Source of the DNA: Ardenticatenaceae bacterium
GTDB lineage: Bacteria > Chloroflexota > Anaerolineae > Promineifilales > Promineifilaceae
Assembly (NCBI GenBank): GCA_030065875.1
Contig: JASJCR010000066.1
Coordinates: 1-43,222 of the forward strand
Reading direction: 5' to 3'
DNA length: 43,222 nucleotides
Positions 14,442 through 23,718 of the stretch are shown here, in pieces. Both the position numbers and the translations under genes were made by a program. How positions within the stretch are numbered: the stretch's first letter is position 1; each line of letters begins with the position of its first letter. The notes under the pieces were generated by a model. The model was not told the origin of the DNA and ran no database searches. It worked only from the letters and a program-made list of their open reading frames with translations.

Positions 14442-17201
14442 TTAACTTTCATTTAAAACCGCATGAGCGGCCGCCAGTCGAGCAACCGGCACCCGGAATG
14501 GCGAGCAAGAAACATAATCCAAGCCGAGCTTGTGACATATGGCGATGCTCGATGGCTCACCACCGTGCTCACCGCAAATTCCCACTTCGAGGCCTGGACG
14601 TGTTTCTCTGCCCAGTTCAGTCGCAATGCGCATCAAACGGCCAACGCCGCGATCATCCAGTTTGGCAAATGGATTATCAGTCATGATGCCGCGCTGCTGA
14701 TACTCAACGAGGAAACCGGCTTCCGCGTCATCTCGGGAGATACCGTACGTTGTTTGGGTCAGGTCATTGGTGCCAAATGAGAAGAACTGCGCTTCACCAG
14801 CAATTTCATCAGCCGTTAAAGCCGCCCGTGGAATTTCGATCATGGTGCCAAACTCATAATCAATTTCCATCTTCTCTTCTTCCATAACCACTTTTGCTTC
14901 TTTTTCCAAAGCTTTGCGCTGCACCTTCAACTCGTTGACGTGGCTGGCCAGCGGAATCATTACCTTTGGCTTCACCGTGATCCCTTCACGGGCACAGATA
15001 ATGGCCGCCTCAAAAATCGCTCGGACCTGCATCCGGGTCAATTCTGAAAGCAAGATGCCAAGGCGCACACCACGAGTCCCTAACATCGGGTTCGATTCAC
15101 GAAGCGCTTCTACACGAGATAGAAACTCTTCTTTTGTGCGCAGTTCATCAAGTGCCGCATCGAGGGCTGCCAGAGAGGTCAAATGCTGAATCTGAATCTT
15201 GAGATCGCTGATTTCGCGCACCAAATCCTCGTATGCCGGGAGGAATTCATGGAGAGGCGGATCGATCAGACGAATAATGACCGTTTTGCCATCCATCACC
15301 CGGAACAAACCGGCAAAATCTCCCCGCTGCATCGGCAGCAGCGCTTGAATGGCTTCGTTGCGCACAGAAGGTTCTTTGGCCATGATCATGCGCTGCACAA
15401 TCGGCAGACGCTCTGTTTCAAAGAACATGTGCTCAGTCCGGCATAAGCCGATCCCTTCCGCACCATATTCACGAGCGCGTTCAGCATCAGCCGGGTAATC
15501 TGCGTTGGCCCGAATACCCAACACGCGAATGCCGTCGGCCCAGCTCAGGAGCTTGTTGAGATATGGATTACTAAAATCAGGAACGACCGTCGGCATCTGC
15601 CCTTCGTAAACTAAACCGTTGGTCCCATCCAGAGAAAGCCAATCCCCTTCTTTGACCACCAGGCCATCATGGGTTAACAGACGTTGATCGAGATCGATCT
15701 CCAACCCTTTGACGCCAACCACGGCCGGTTTGCCAAATTGGCGAGCAACCAGCGCCGCATGGCTTGTCCGTCCACCGCGGCTGGTCAAGATCCCTTCGGC
15801 CGCCAACATCCCGTGGACATCATCCGGCTTCGTTTCCGGACGGGCCATAATGACCTTTTGACCCTCATTTGCCCAACGTTCAGCGGTGTCCGCATCAAAA
15901 GCAACAACACCCACGGCCGCACCCGGAGACACATTCAACCCCTTGCCAAACGGTTTGGTGGTTTTAACAACTTCGCTGTCCAGCTGTGGATGGAGGAAAA
16001 AGTCGATTTGATCCGGTTGAACGCGCATGACCGCTTCTTCGGCCGAAATTAACCCTTCGTCTACCATGTCAACCGCGATTTTCACTTCGGCCTGAGCGGT
16101 ACGCTTGCCGTCGCGGGTCTGCAGTAGCCACAATTTGCCTTCTTCAACGGTAAATTCCATATCCTGCATATTGCGGTAATGCTTTTCAAGGTTCTCAGAA
16201 ATCTTTTCAAATTCCCCGTAAATTTCCGGCATTTCTTCCTGCAGGTCGGTTAACGGCCGGGTCAGCCGGATACCGGCTACCACGTCCTCACCCTGGGCAT
16301 TAAACAAGAAATCTCCTTCAATTTCTCGTTCACCTGTGGAAGCATTGCGCGACATCGCCACACCGGTGGCTGAATTCTCACCCAAATTGCCAAAGACCAT
16401 CGTTTGAATGTTGACGGCCGTTCCCAAATTGTGAGAAATGCCGGCCGCATTGCGATAATCAATGGCCCGCTTGCCGTTCCATGATTTAAATACCGCTTCT
16501 GTGGCCATCTTGAGCTGATCGTAAGGATCGGTTGGGAACAATTCGCCGGTATAGGTGCGATAAATTTCTTTAAACCGGTCAGTTACCAGTTTCCAATCAT
16601 CTGCTGTCAATTCGGCATCGGTTTCCACACCGGCTCGTTTGCGGCGGGCTGTAATCACCGCTTCAAACACTTCATCAGGAACCCCCATGACAACGCTGCC
16701 AAACATTTGAATCAATCGCCGATAAAGGTCATATACAAAGCGGGCATCTCCATAGCGCAACACCATGCCCTCAACGACCTCATCATTTAAACCGATGTTC
16801 AAAATCGTGTCCATCATTCCAGGCATTGAGAATTTGGCTCCAGAACGGCATGAAACCAGGAGAGGGTTATTGGGATCGCCGAGGGTCCGGCCGGTAGCCT
16901 CTTCAATTCCTTTGACAGCGGCTAACTCTTGTTCCCACATGCCACCGGGGAAACTCTCACCAGCGGCGAGATATGCGTTACACGCTTTTGTGGTGACCGT
17001 AAATCCTGGAGGAACCGGTACATCCAGGCGGGTCATGTCGGCCAAATTGGCTCCCTTACCACCCAGTAACGCCCGTACATCTTCCCAATCACCACCAACC
17101 GATTCAATTGCTTGCTCTATTTCACGAAACAAATATACAAATTTAGCTTCACTATCGCGCGAATCTTTATCTTCAAATTCGCGGACCATATCATCCATCA
17201 T
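14442..17201 (-). CDS. ppdK: Pyruvate, phosphate dikinase
   Basis: 919 residues, normal length. Interconverts ATP, pyruvate and phosphate with AMP, PEP and pyrophosphate in the cytoplasm. Domain order is as expected. The N-terminal ATP-grasp part shows LLGGKGANLADM (45-56), PVPPGFTVTT (62-71), SCRSGAKFSMPGMMDTILNIG and a DFLFNAQGEDVVAGIR segment. The swivelling phosphohistidine domain has TSRGGRTSHAALVARQFGKP with catalytic His481 preceded by the regulatory-type Thr479. The C-terminal TIM barrel binds PEP/pyruvate, with GIGLCRTEHMFF, SNPMLGTRGVRLG, FSFGTNDLTQTTYG and the catalytic-cysteine loop EVGICGEHGGEPSSI. It is divergent from nifJ across 542 bases. The pair suits reversible pyruvate metabolism (gluconeogenesis from acetyl-CoA, or PPi-linked glycolysis). 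ATG 17201 is preceded by AAGGAGCAATCCC. Confidence 0.97.
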   Translation of the reverse strand: MMDDMVREFEDKDSRDSEAKFVYLFREIEQAIESVGGDWEDVRALLGGKGANLADMTRLDVPVPPGFTVTTKACNAYLAAGESFPGGMWEQELAAVKGIEEATGRTLGDPNNPLLVSCRSGAKFSMPGMMDTILNIGLNDEVVEGMVLRYGDARFVYDLYRRLIQMFGSVVMGVPDEVFEAVITARRKRAGVETDAELTADDWKLVTDRFKEIYRTYTGELFPTDPYDQLKMATEAVFKSWNGKRAIDYRNAAGISHNLGTAVNIQTMVFGNLGENSATGVAMSRNASTGEREIEGDFLFNAQGEDVVAGIRLTRPLTDLQEEMPEIYGEFEKISENLEKHYRNMQDMEFTVEEGKLWLLQTRDGKRTAQAEVKIAVDMVDEGLISAEEAVMRVQPDQIDFFLHPQLDSEVVKTTKPFGKGLNVSPGAAVGVVAFDADTAERWANEGQKVIMARPETKPDDVHGMLAAEGILTSRGGRTSHAALVARQFGKPAVVGVKGLEIDLDQRLLTHDGLVVKEGDWLSLDGTNGLVYEGQMPTVVPDFSNPYLNKLLSWADGIRVLGIRANADYPADAERAREYGAEGIGLCRTEHMFFETERLPIVQRMIMAKEPSVRNEAIQALLPMQRGDFAGLFRVMDGKTVIIRLIDPPLHEFLPAYEDLVREISDLKIQIQHLTSLAALDAALDELRTKEEFLSRVEALRESNPMLGTRGVRLGILLSELTRMQVRAIFEAAIICAREGITVKPKVMIPLASHVNELKVQRKALEKEAKVVMEEEKMEIDYEFGTMIEIPRAALTADEIAGEAQFFSFGTNDLTQTTYGISRDDAEAGFLVEYQQRGIMTDNPFAKLDDRGVGRLMRIATELGRETRPGLEVGICGEHGGEPSSIAICHKLGLDYVSCSPFRVPVARLAAAHAVLNES

Positions 17202-17743
17202 GGGATTGCTCCTTAATAAAAATGGTTGCTTTTACTCCCTGATTCCGCAGATAAAAGGTGAAAGGTTGAAGGTGAAAAGTGGCAAATTTTTAGCTGCATT
17301 GTCCGGGTACCAGACAGCTGCAGCCTAAATCTCTCTTCCACTAAAAACCCTAAACCTTTCACCCCTCACCTACAAAATTTGGGCATTATCAAACTGAAAA
17401 AACATTAACCATCAAAGGTCAACATCTCCATTATGGCACCACCCTACGCCCCCACGTAGTGTCAATGGGGAGGTGTTTCAGGTGACATTCGTCACTTGGA
17501 GTGATTTAAGGTTGGCCAAATGGAAGTTTTTGTAAGGGGGCTGGAATGAATGACATTTATCCGATTGTTCGGTGTGTTCTGTCACTGGAGAGTAATGGAA
17601 ATTTAACCTAGATTAAAACCGGAGAAAAAGAACAGCTAATTAATAATTGCTAATTGCTAATTGCCAATAGCTAACGGCTAGAGACAAATAATTTCTAGCT
17701 ATTAGCTATTAGCTTTAGCCGTTAGCAATTAGAAGGATTTACA
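17202..17743. other. Divergent ppdK-nifJ control region with heptamer arrays
   Basis: 542 bases without a gene. Bases 17254-17283 repeat AGGTGAA-type heptamers and 17340-17372 repeat AACCTTT/CACCCCT-type heptamers, the approximate complement. Bases 17639-17680 repeat AATTGCT and 17691-17731 repeat TAGCTAT/TAGCAAT, again facing complements. Between them lies non-repetitive sequence (about 17380-17620) that must carry both promoters; no confident -35/-10 pair was identified. Confidence 0.6.
17482..17495. promoter_or_regulatory. Candidate operator GTGAC-ATTC-GTCAC
   Basis: A perfect 5-base inverted repeat with a 4-base spacer in the unique part of the ppdK-nifJ gap. A shorter inverted repeat, CTACG/CGTAG, lies about 35 bases to its left. 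The half-site GTGAC resembles CRP/FNR-type sites (TGTGA), but this is only an analogy. Confidence 0.3.
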
Positions 17744-20700
17744 ATGAGTCTCAAGAAGTTTGCGACAATTGATGCCAATGAAGCGGCCGCCCGGATTGCC
17801 CATAAGGTCAATGAGGTGATCGCCATTTATCCAATTACCCCAGCTTCACCAATGGGGGAATGGGCTGACCAATGGTCAGCAGAAGGGGAAAAAAATATTT
17901 GGGGTGCGATACCTCACGTCATTGAAATGCAATCAGAAGGTGGCGCAGCGGGTGCCGTTCACGGCTCGCTGCAAACGGGGGCCCTGACCACGACGTTCAC
18001 CGCATCCCAGGGGCTGCTGCTGATGCTTCCCAACATGTACAAAATCGCCGGTGAGTTGACCTCAACCGTCTTCCACATCGCCGCCCGTTCTGTCGCCGCC
18101 CAGGCGCTCTCGATCTTTGGCGATCACAGCGACGTCATGGCCGCCCGGCAAACCGGTTTTGCCATGCTGGCTTCCAATTCGGTCCAGGAAGCGATGGACA
18201 TGGCCCTGATCAGCACGGCCGCTACCCTAAAATCCAGAGTGCCCTTTCTACACTTTTTTGATGGGTTCCGCACCTCCCATGAGATCAACAAAATTGAATT
18301 AATCGATAACGATACCATTCGCACCATGATTGATGATCAAATGGTGCAAAATCACCGCCAGCGCGGCTTAAGCCCCGACCGGCCGGTGGTTCGCGGGACG
18401 GCTCAAAATCCTGATGTCTTTTTCCAAGCCCGCGAAAGCGTCAATCGCTTTTACGAAGCGTGCCCCGATATCGTCCAGCAGGAAATGGATCAATTTGCCG
18501 AGTTAACCGGCCGCCAATATCATCTCTTCGATTACTATGGCGCACCCGATGCGGAACGCATCATCATCCTGATTGGCTCGGCCGCCGAAACCGCTGTTGA
18601 AACCGCCGAATACCTCGTTGAACAGGGAGAAAAGGTGGGTGTGGTGGTTGTGCGGCTCTACCGGCCGTTTGCCACAGAAGCTTTCCTCAAAATCCTGCCG
18701 GCCTCAACTCGTTCGATTGCCGTTCTGGATCGCACCAAAGAACCTGGGGCCACCGGTGAACCGCTTCTGCTGGACGTCACATCAGCCATCTTTGACGGGG
18801 TCTCCCAGGGCAAAACCGCATTTTCAGCGCTGCCAAAAATTGTCGGCGGCCGCTACGGTCTCTCCTCCAAAGAGTTTACCCCGGCCATGATCAAAACGAT
18901 TTTTGACGAGCTGCAAAAAGAGAAGCCAAAAAGCCGCTTCACGATGGGTATTGTGGATGACGTTACCCACCTGAGCCTGCCGTGGGACCCCGCATATAAC
19001 ATCGAAAGAAACGACACAACCCGCGCCGTCTTTTATGGCCTGGGGGCTGACGGCACCGTGGGCGCCAACAAAAATACGATTAAAATTATCGGTGAAGGGA
19101 CCGATTTGTTCGCCCAGGGGTACTTCGTCTACGATTCTAAAAAATCAGGGGCGGTTACCGTCTCCCATTTGCGCTTTGGACCCCGGCCGATCCGGGCCAC
19201 CTACCTGATTGAAAAAGCAAATTTTGTCGCTTGTCATCAATTTAGCTTTATCGAGCGCTATGACGTTTTGCGCATGGCCGCTCCCGACGCAACCTTCTTG
19301 TTAAACAGCCCGTACGATGCTGAAGAAACCTGGGCCCGACTCCCGCACTCGATGCAGGAAACCATTATCAACAATAATTTGAGCTTCTACATCGTTGATG
19401 GGTACAAGCTGGCCCGAGAGGTCGGCTTGGGAAGACGCATCAACACGATCATGCAAACGTGTTTCTTCGCCCTGAGCGGCGTTTTGCCGCAGGATGAAGC
19501 GATCGCCGCCATTAAAAAGGCAATTTACAAGACCTATCGCAAACGCGGACAGCTCATCGTCGATCAAAACAACGCGGCCGTTGATCAGGCCCTCTCCCAT
19601 CTCATTCAGGTTGACGTGCCGGCCGCGGCCTCCAGCAACTTTGAACGGCCGCCCATTATCCCCGACACCGCTCCGGAATTTATCCAGTCGGTCACCGCTC
19701 GCATCATTGAGGGGCTTGGTGATTCTCTTCCGGTCAGCGCTCTCCCCATTGACGGCACGTACCCGACCGGCACAACTCAGTGGGAAAAGCGAAATATTTC
19801 TACCGAAATTCCGGTTTGGGATTCTGACATTTGTATCCAATGCGGCAAATGTGTCTTTGTCTGCCCTCACTCGGTTATCCGCATGAAGGTGTTTGATCCG
19901 GAAACGGTCGGCGAGATGCCGGAAACCTTTAAAACCGCCAAGGCGCGCTACAAAGAATTTCCGGATATGCAGTTCTCCCTGCAGGTGGCTCCGGAAGATT
20001 GCACCGGCTGTACCCTTTGTGTGACCGCCTGCCCGGTTAAAAACAAAAAACAGCCAAAATTCAAAGCCATCAATATGGCCCCGCAGGCCCCCCTGCGCGA
20101 ACCGGAAAAAGAAAATTGGGAATTCTTTGAGACGATTCCTGAACTGCCGCGGGATCAGCTGAAGCTAAATCAGGTGAAATACTCCCAGCTGATCGATCCG
20201 CTGTTCGAATTTTCCGGTGCGTGCGCCGGGTGTGGCGAAACCCCTTATTTGTCTCTCTTCAGCCGTCTCTTTGGTGACCGTTCGGTTGTCGCCAATGCCA
20301 CCGGCTGTTCCTCAATTTATGGCGGGAATTTGCCGACAACACCGTGGGCTAAGAATGACGACGGCCGCGGACCGGCCTGGTCGAATTCTCTGTTTGAAGA
20401 CAATGCTGAATTTGGCCTGGGCATGCGCGCCGCCCTCGACCAGCGTGTCGATTATGCCCATACCCTGGTCGAGTCCCTGCGAGAGGTTATTGGAGAACCC
20501 TTGGCTACCAGTCTGCTCGCGACCGAACAGGCAAATGAAGAAGAAATTGCCCAGCAGCGAGAACGGGTCGAGACCTTAAAATCCCTGCTTCAAGACAAAA
20601 TTAAGGCCACCTCCAACGGGCATGCCGCATCAATGGAACAACTGCTCAGTTTGGCGGACGTCCTGGTTAAAAAGAACGTGTGGATCGTCGGTGGTGATGG

Positions 20701-21310
20701 CTGGGCCTACGATATTGGGTACGGCGGGCTTGACCACGCCCTGGCCTCTGGCCGAAATATCAATATTCTGGTCATGGATACCGAGGTATATTCAAACACC
20801 GGTGGCCAAATGTCAAAAGCGACCCCCCGTGGGGCGGTAGCCAAGTTTGCGGCCGCCGGTAAGCCACTGGGCAAGAAAGATTTGGCGATGCAGGCGATTA
20901 GCTATGGCAATGTTTATGTCGCTCGAATCGCCTTTGGGGCCAATGATGCCCAAACCATCAAGGCGTTTATCGAAGCTGAATCGTACGACGGGCCAAGCCT
21001 GATCATCGCCTACAGCCACTGTATCGCCCACGGTTATGATTTGAAATTTGGCATTGATCAGCAAAAAGCGGCGGTCATGACCGGGTATTGGCCACTTTAC
21101 CGCTATGATCCACGACGGACTGAAAACGAGCAAAATCCGTTCCAGCTCGACAGCAGGCCACCGCGCAAAAATCTGGAGGAGTATATCTACAACGAAGGGC
21201 GATATCGCATGCTCAAACAGAAAAATCCTCAGGCAGCTGCGGAACTTCTAAAATTAGCCAAGGCCGATCTCGCCAAACAGTGGCAGACGGTTGAGGACCT
21301 CGCTAATTAG
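17744..21310 (+). CDS. nifJ: Pyruvate:ferredoxin (flavodoxin) oxidoreductase, single-chain
   Basis: 1188 residues, usual for homodimeric PFOR/NifJ. Oxidises pyruvate with CoA to acetyl-CoA and CO2, reducing ferredoxin or flavodoxin; oxygen-sensitive and reversible. The N-terminal domain has AAARIAHKVNEVIAIYPITP and EMQSEGGAAGAVHGSLQTGA. Two 4Fe-4S ferredoxin motifs follow: CIQCGKCVFVCP from Cys697 and CTGCTLCVTACP from Cys753. A proximal-cluster segment GACAGCGETPYL and the TPP-binding GGDGWAYDIGYGGLDHAL (about 982-999) with DTEVYSNTGGQMSKATP come last. ATG 17744 has AGAAGGAT upstream. A dihydroorotate-dehydrogenase-like gene follows, as in many nifJ loci. The enzyme implies anaerobic or microaerobic life or a circadian or stress role, as in cyanobacteria. 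Confidence 0.97.
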   Translation: MSLKKFATIDANEAAARIAHKVNEVIAIYPITPASPMGEWADQWSAEGEKNIWGAIPHVIEMQSEGGAAGAVHGSLQTGALTTTFTASQGLLLMLPNMYKIAGELTSTVFHIAARSVAAQALSIFGDHSDVMAARQTGFAMLASNSVQEAMDMALISTAATLKSRVPFLHFFDGFRTSHEINKIELIDNDTIRTMIDDQMVQNHRQRGLSPDRPVVRGTAQNPDVFFQARESVNRFYEACPDIVQQEMDQFAELTGRQYHLFDYYGAPDAERIIILIGSAAETAVETAEYLVEQGEKVGVVVVRLYRPFATEAFLKILPASTRSIAVLDRTKEPGATGEPLLLDVTSAIFDGVSQGKTAFSALPKIVGGRYGLSSKEFTPAMIKTIFDELQKEKPKSRFTMGIVDDVTHLSLPWDPAYNIERNDTTRAVFYGLGADGTVGANKNTIKIIGEGTDLFAQGYFVYDSKKSGAVTVSHLRFGPRPIRATYLIEKANFVACHQFSFIERYDVLRMAAPDATFLLNSPYDAEETWARLPHSMQETIINNNLSFYIVDGYKLAREVGLGRRINTIMQTCFFALSGVLPQDEAIAAIKKAIYKTYRKRGQLIVDQNNAAVDQALSHLIQVDVPAAASSNFERPPIIPDTAPEFIQSVTARIIEGLGDSLPVSALPIDGTYPTGTTQWEKRNISTEIPVWDSDICIQCGKCVFVCPHSVIRMKVFDPETVGEMPETFKTAKARYKEFPDMQFSLQVAPEDCTGCTLCVTACPVKNKKQPKFKAINMAPQAPLREPEKENWEFFETIPELPRDQLKLNQVKYSQLIDPLFEFSGACAGCGETPYLSLFSRLFGDRSVVANATGCSSIYGGNLPTTPWAKNDDGRGPAWSNSLFEDNAEFGLGMRAALDQRVDYAHTLVESLREVIGEPLATSLLATEQANEEEIAQQRERVETLKSLLQDKIKATSNGHAASMEQLLSLADVLVKKNVWIVGGDGWAYDIGYGGLDHALASGRNINILVMDTEVYSNTGGQMSKATPRGAVAKFAAAGKPLGKKDLAMQAISYGNVYVARIAFGANDAQTIKAFIEAESYDGPSLIIAYSHCIAHGYDLKFGIDQQKAAVMTGYWPLYRYDPRRTENEQNPFQLDSRPPRKNLEEYIYNEGRYRMLKQKNPQAAAELLKLAKADLAKQWQTVEDLAN

Positions 21311-21420
21311 GTGATAGGTTATGGGTGCTGGGTATTAGGTGATGGGTAACGGGTTATGGATACTTCTCCAACACCCAACACCCAACACCCAACACCCAAC
21401 ACCCAACACCTAATTACCAA
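21311..21420. repeat. Facing heptamer arrays GGGTNNT and ACACCCA
   Basis: AGGTGAT, AGGTTAT, GGGTGCT, GGGTATT, AGGTGAT, GGGTAAC, GGGTTAT (21310-21358) face six ACACCCA units (about 21369-21411). The right array is roughly the complement of the left, so the transcript could fold into a long imperfect hairpin between nifJ and the next gene. Confidence 0.85.
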
Positions 21421-21433
21421 AGGACGACACCTA

Positions 21434-22429
21434 ATGAATCTCACAACCAACTATCTCGGTTTATCGTTAAAAAACCCCGTGGTTCCATCGTCATCGCCTC
21501 TTATGCGCGATTTGGGTCACATGAAAGAAATGGAAGATGCTGGGGCGGCCGCCCTGGTGCTGCACTCTCTTTTTGAGGAAGAAATTAATCAGGAAAGTCA
21601 CGTTCTCGACCGCTACCTCAGTGAAGGCGCCGACAGCTTTGCCGAGGCCCTTTCTTATTTTCCTGAAGCTGAAACGTATGCGGGAATCGGTCCCGATGGG
21701 TACCTGCGCCATATCGAAAAGGCTAAAAAAGCGCTCGACATCCCGATTATCGCCAGCTTAAACGGGGTATCTACCGGCGGATGGATTCGTTACGCCAAAG
21801 AAATTGAAGCGGCCGGAGCAGACGCCCTGGAAGTTAATCTCTACTACATCCCCACCGATCTGGAACTCACTTCCATCGAGGTGGAACTTCTTTACCTCAA
21901 TGTGCTTCACGATCTTAAAAAACACATCAAATTGCCTATCGCCTTTAAACTCAACCCGTTTTTTAGCGCCACGGCGAACTTCTGTTATCGGCTGGTCAAC
22001 GCCGGGGTAGACGGATTGGTGATGTTTAACCGCTTCTATCAGCCGGATCTTGATTTGGAGGCCCTGGAAGTGATTCCAAACCTGGTGCTCAGCCAATCAT
22101 CTGAACTGCGGCTGCCCCTGCGCTGGATCGCCATTCTTTATGGCCGGGTAGACGTTGATTTTGGTCTCACAACCGGGATCCATAACGCCCAGGACGTGCT
22201 CAAAAGCATTGCCGCGGGCGCCAACGTGGCCATGCTCACTTCGGAACTGCTGCAAAAAGGAATCGGTCGAATCTCCGATATCTTGACCAACATGGAAGAG
22301 TGGCTGGAAGTAAATGAGTACGAGGATATCGATCAGCTGCGCGGCAGCTTGAGCCAGTTAAACTGCGGCGCGCCGGCAGCATTCGAACGGGCCAACTACC
22401 TCAAGGCTGTAAAATCGTACGTCATTTAA
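21434..22429 (+). CDS. Dihydroorotate dehydrogenase-like flavoprotein
   Basis: 331 residues, FMN-binding TIM barrel of the DHOD family (class 1-like). It starts MNLTTNYLGLSLKNPVVPSS, close to DHOD/PreA N-termini. SLNGVSTGGWIRYAKEIEAA, EVNLYYIP, and KLNPFFSATANFC near the middle match the substrate/FMN-side strands, and GADVLKSIAAGANVAMLTSE-like ending binds the FMN phosphate. Such proteins commonly follow nifJ and are annotated as dihydroorotate dehydrogenase-like; their real substrate is unproven. ATG 21434 with AGGA 10 bases upstream is the start; the longer frame would translate the heptamer repeat into a TPN-rich peptide. Role in pyrimidine synthesis is possible but not supported by neighbours. 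Confidence 0.82.
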   Translation: MNLTTNYLGLSLKNPVVPSSSPLMRDLGHMKEMEDAGAAALVLHSLFEEEINQESHVLDRYLSEGADSFAEALSYFPEAETYAGIGPDGYLRHIEKAKKALDIPIIASLNGVSTGGWIRYAKEIEAAGADALEVNLYYIPTDLELTSIEVELLYLNVLHDLKKHIKLPIAFKLNPFFSATANFCYRLVNAGVDGLVMFNRFYQPDLDLEALEVIPNLVLSQSSELRLPLRWIAILYGRVDVDFGLTTGIHNAQDVLKSIAAGANVAMLTSELLQKGIGRISDILTNMEEWLEVNEYEDIDQLRGSLSQLNCGAPAAFERANYLKAVKSYVI

Positions 22430-22449
22430 TCTTGCCAATTGATAAATTA

Positions 22450-23718
22450 TTATTGATTATTCTCGAAATAAGGGGCGGTCAGCTCAATCGCAGCAGCGGC
22501 CGCCTCTTCTGCTGAAACCTGACCGTAAAACGCCCGCTCAATTTCTTTGCCGGTTATTTCTTCAATTGCCGTCCACCCGGCCATCACCGGTACCCCGCGC
22601 AGCTGATCAACCGTATCGATAAACGTCTGCGCATTGGCCGGCGGCAGCCCGTCAAGAAATGCCGGTGACTGAGCCACATCCGGCCGCGATGGGACCGTCC
22701 GGCCGGAGCGAGCCACAATCGTTTGCCCCTGCACGCCGTTGGCAAACTCGATAAATTGCCAGGCGGCCTCTTTGTTTTCCGCCGCTGCCGCCAGGCAGTA
22801 AGCGTCGCTGTGCAGGATGCCGATCCATTCGTCTTGGGTGATCGGCAGGCGAACGACATCCCATTCAAAACTATCAATTGTCCGATAGGTCGGCACCCCG
22901 CGGCGGCTGTTAAAATACATCGCCAGCCCACCGTTTAACCAGCGATTTTCACTGGGCTCGGCCGCTTCCGCATTGGCGTTCGGCACCACCTGGTCCACCG
23001 TCTGCAGCGCGATAAATCGTTGGAAAACCGTCAGGACCTCCGGCTGATCCAGCGTTAAGCGGCTCGGCTGCAGCGGATCATCCACAATATCGAGGCCATC
23101 TTGCCAAATAAAGGGGGCCAGACGAAATAAATTTGGAGCGATACCCGCTCCATATTGGTCAATTTGGCCGTCTCGATCATGATCCTGCGTCAGCTCTTGT
23201 GCGGCCCTCATAAAATCCTCCCAGCGCCAATTGTCTTCAGGATAAGATACGCCGGCCTCATCAAATAAATCCCGATTATAATATACAACCAGGCTCGAAA
23301 CATTTTGGGGGACGCACCACAATCGCTCCCGCCATTCAAAGCTGCTTAGGGCGATGGGAAAAAAATCGCTGCGGTTGATGATCTCGCTTTGCTCGATGTA
23401 GGTATCAAGCGGTTCCAAACCACCCTGACCGGCAAAAGAGGCAAATCGCCGGTAGTTGATCAACATCACGTCCGGCGGTGTCCCGGCCGAAAAAGCGGTT
23501 GCCAACCGCCGCCGATAATCCGATTGGGATGGAATGTGCTGCAGCTGCACCTTGATTTGGGGGTTTTGCTCGTGAAACGCCTCAACCAACGACTCATAAG
23601 CGGCCAGCTCAGCCGGATCACCAAAAACGGAAAAGGTAACCGCCGGTGGTGGCGGGGTACATCCCTGAACAAAGACAAGAAAAACAATCCCCAAAAAAGA
23701 AAACAGCCGGTTTTTCAT
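22450..23718 (-). CDS. Sugar ABC transporter substrate-binding lipoprotein
   Basis: 422-residue extracytoplasmic solute-binding protein, family 1 (MalE/UgpB type). A type II signal peptide is visible: KNRLFSFLGIVFLVFVQGC with the lipobox Cys at residue 20. The mature protein starts PPPPAVTFSVFGDPAELAAY and carries the FHEQNPQIKVQLQHIPSQSDY and ATAFSAGTPPDVMLINYRR segments typical of the cluster. ATG 23718 (GGAGCG upstream) overlaps the stop of the permease gene by four bases. It is the last gene of a three-gene operon; most such operons place the binding protein first. The ligand is unknown, probably an oligosaccharide or glycerol-phosphate-like compound. Confidence 0.92.
   Translation of the reverse strand: MKNRLFSFLGIVFLVFVQGCTPPPPAVTFSVFGDPAELAAYESLVEAFHEQNPQIKVQLQHIPSQSDYRRRLATAFSAGTPPDVMLINYRRFASFAGQGGLEPLDTYIEQSEIINRSDFFPIALSSFEWRERLWCVPQNVSSLVVYYNRDLFDEAGVSYPEDNWRWEDFMRAAQELTQDHDRDGQIDQYGAGIAPNLFRLAPFIWQDGLDIVDDPLQPSRLTLDQPEVLTVFQRFIALQTVDQVVPNANAEAAEPSENRWLNGGLAMYFNSRRGVPTYRTIDSFEWDVVRLPITQDEWIGILHSDAYCLAAAAENKEAAWQFIEFANGVQGQTIVARSGRTVPSRPDVAQSPAFLDGLPPANAQTFIDTVDQLRGVPVMAGWTAIEEITGKEIERAFYGQVSAEEAAAAAIELTAPYFENNQ

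Noticed and set aside
19301..19870. 189-residue minus-strand frame inside nifJ
   Set aside because: Shadow of strong codon bias in nifJ; no motif, no start signal.
21356..21433. 26-residue TPN-rich N-terminus for the dihydroorotate-dehydrogenase-like protein
   Set aside because: It is translated heptamer repeat; ATG 21434 matches the family start and has AGGA upstream.
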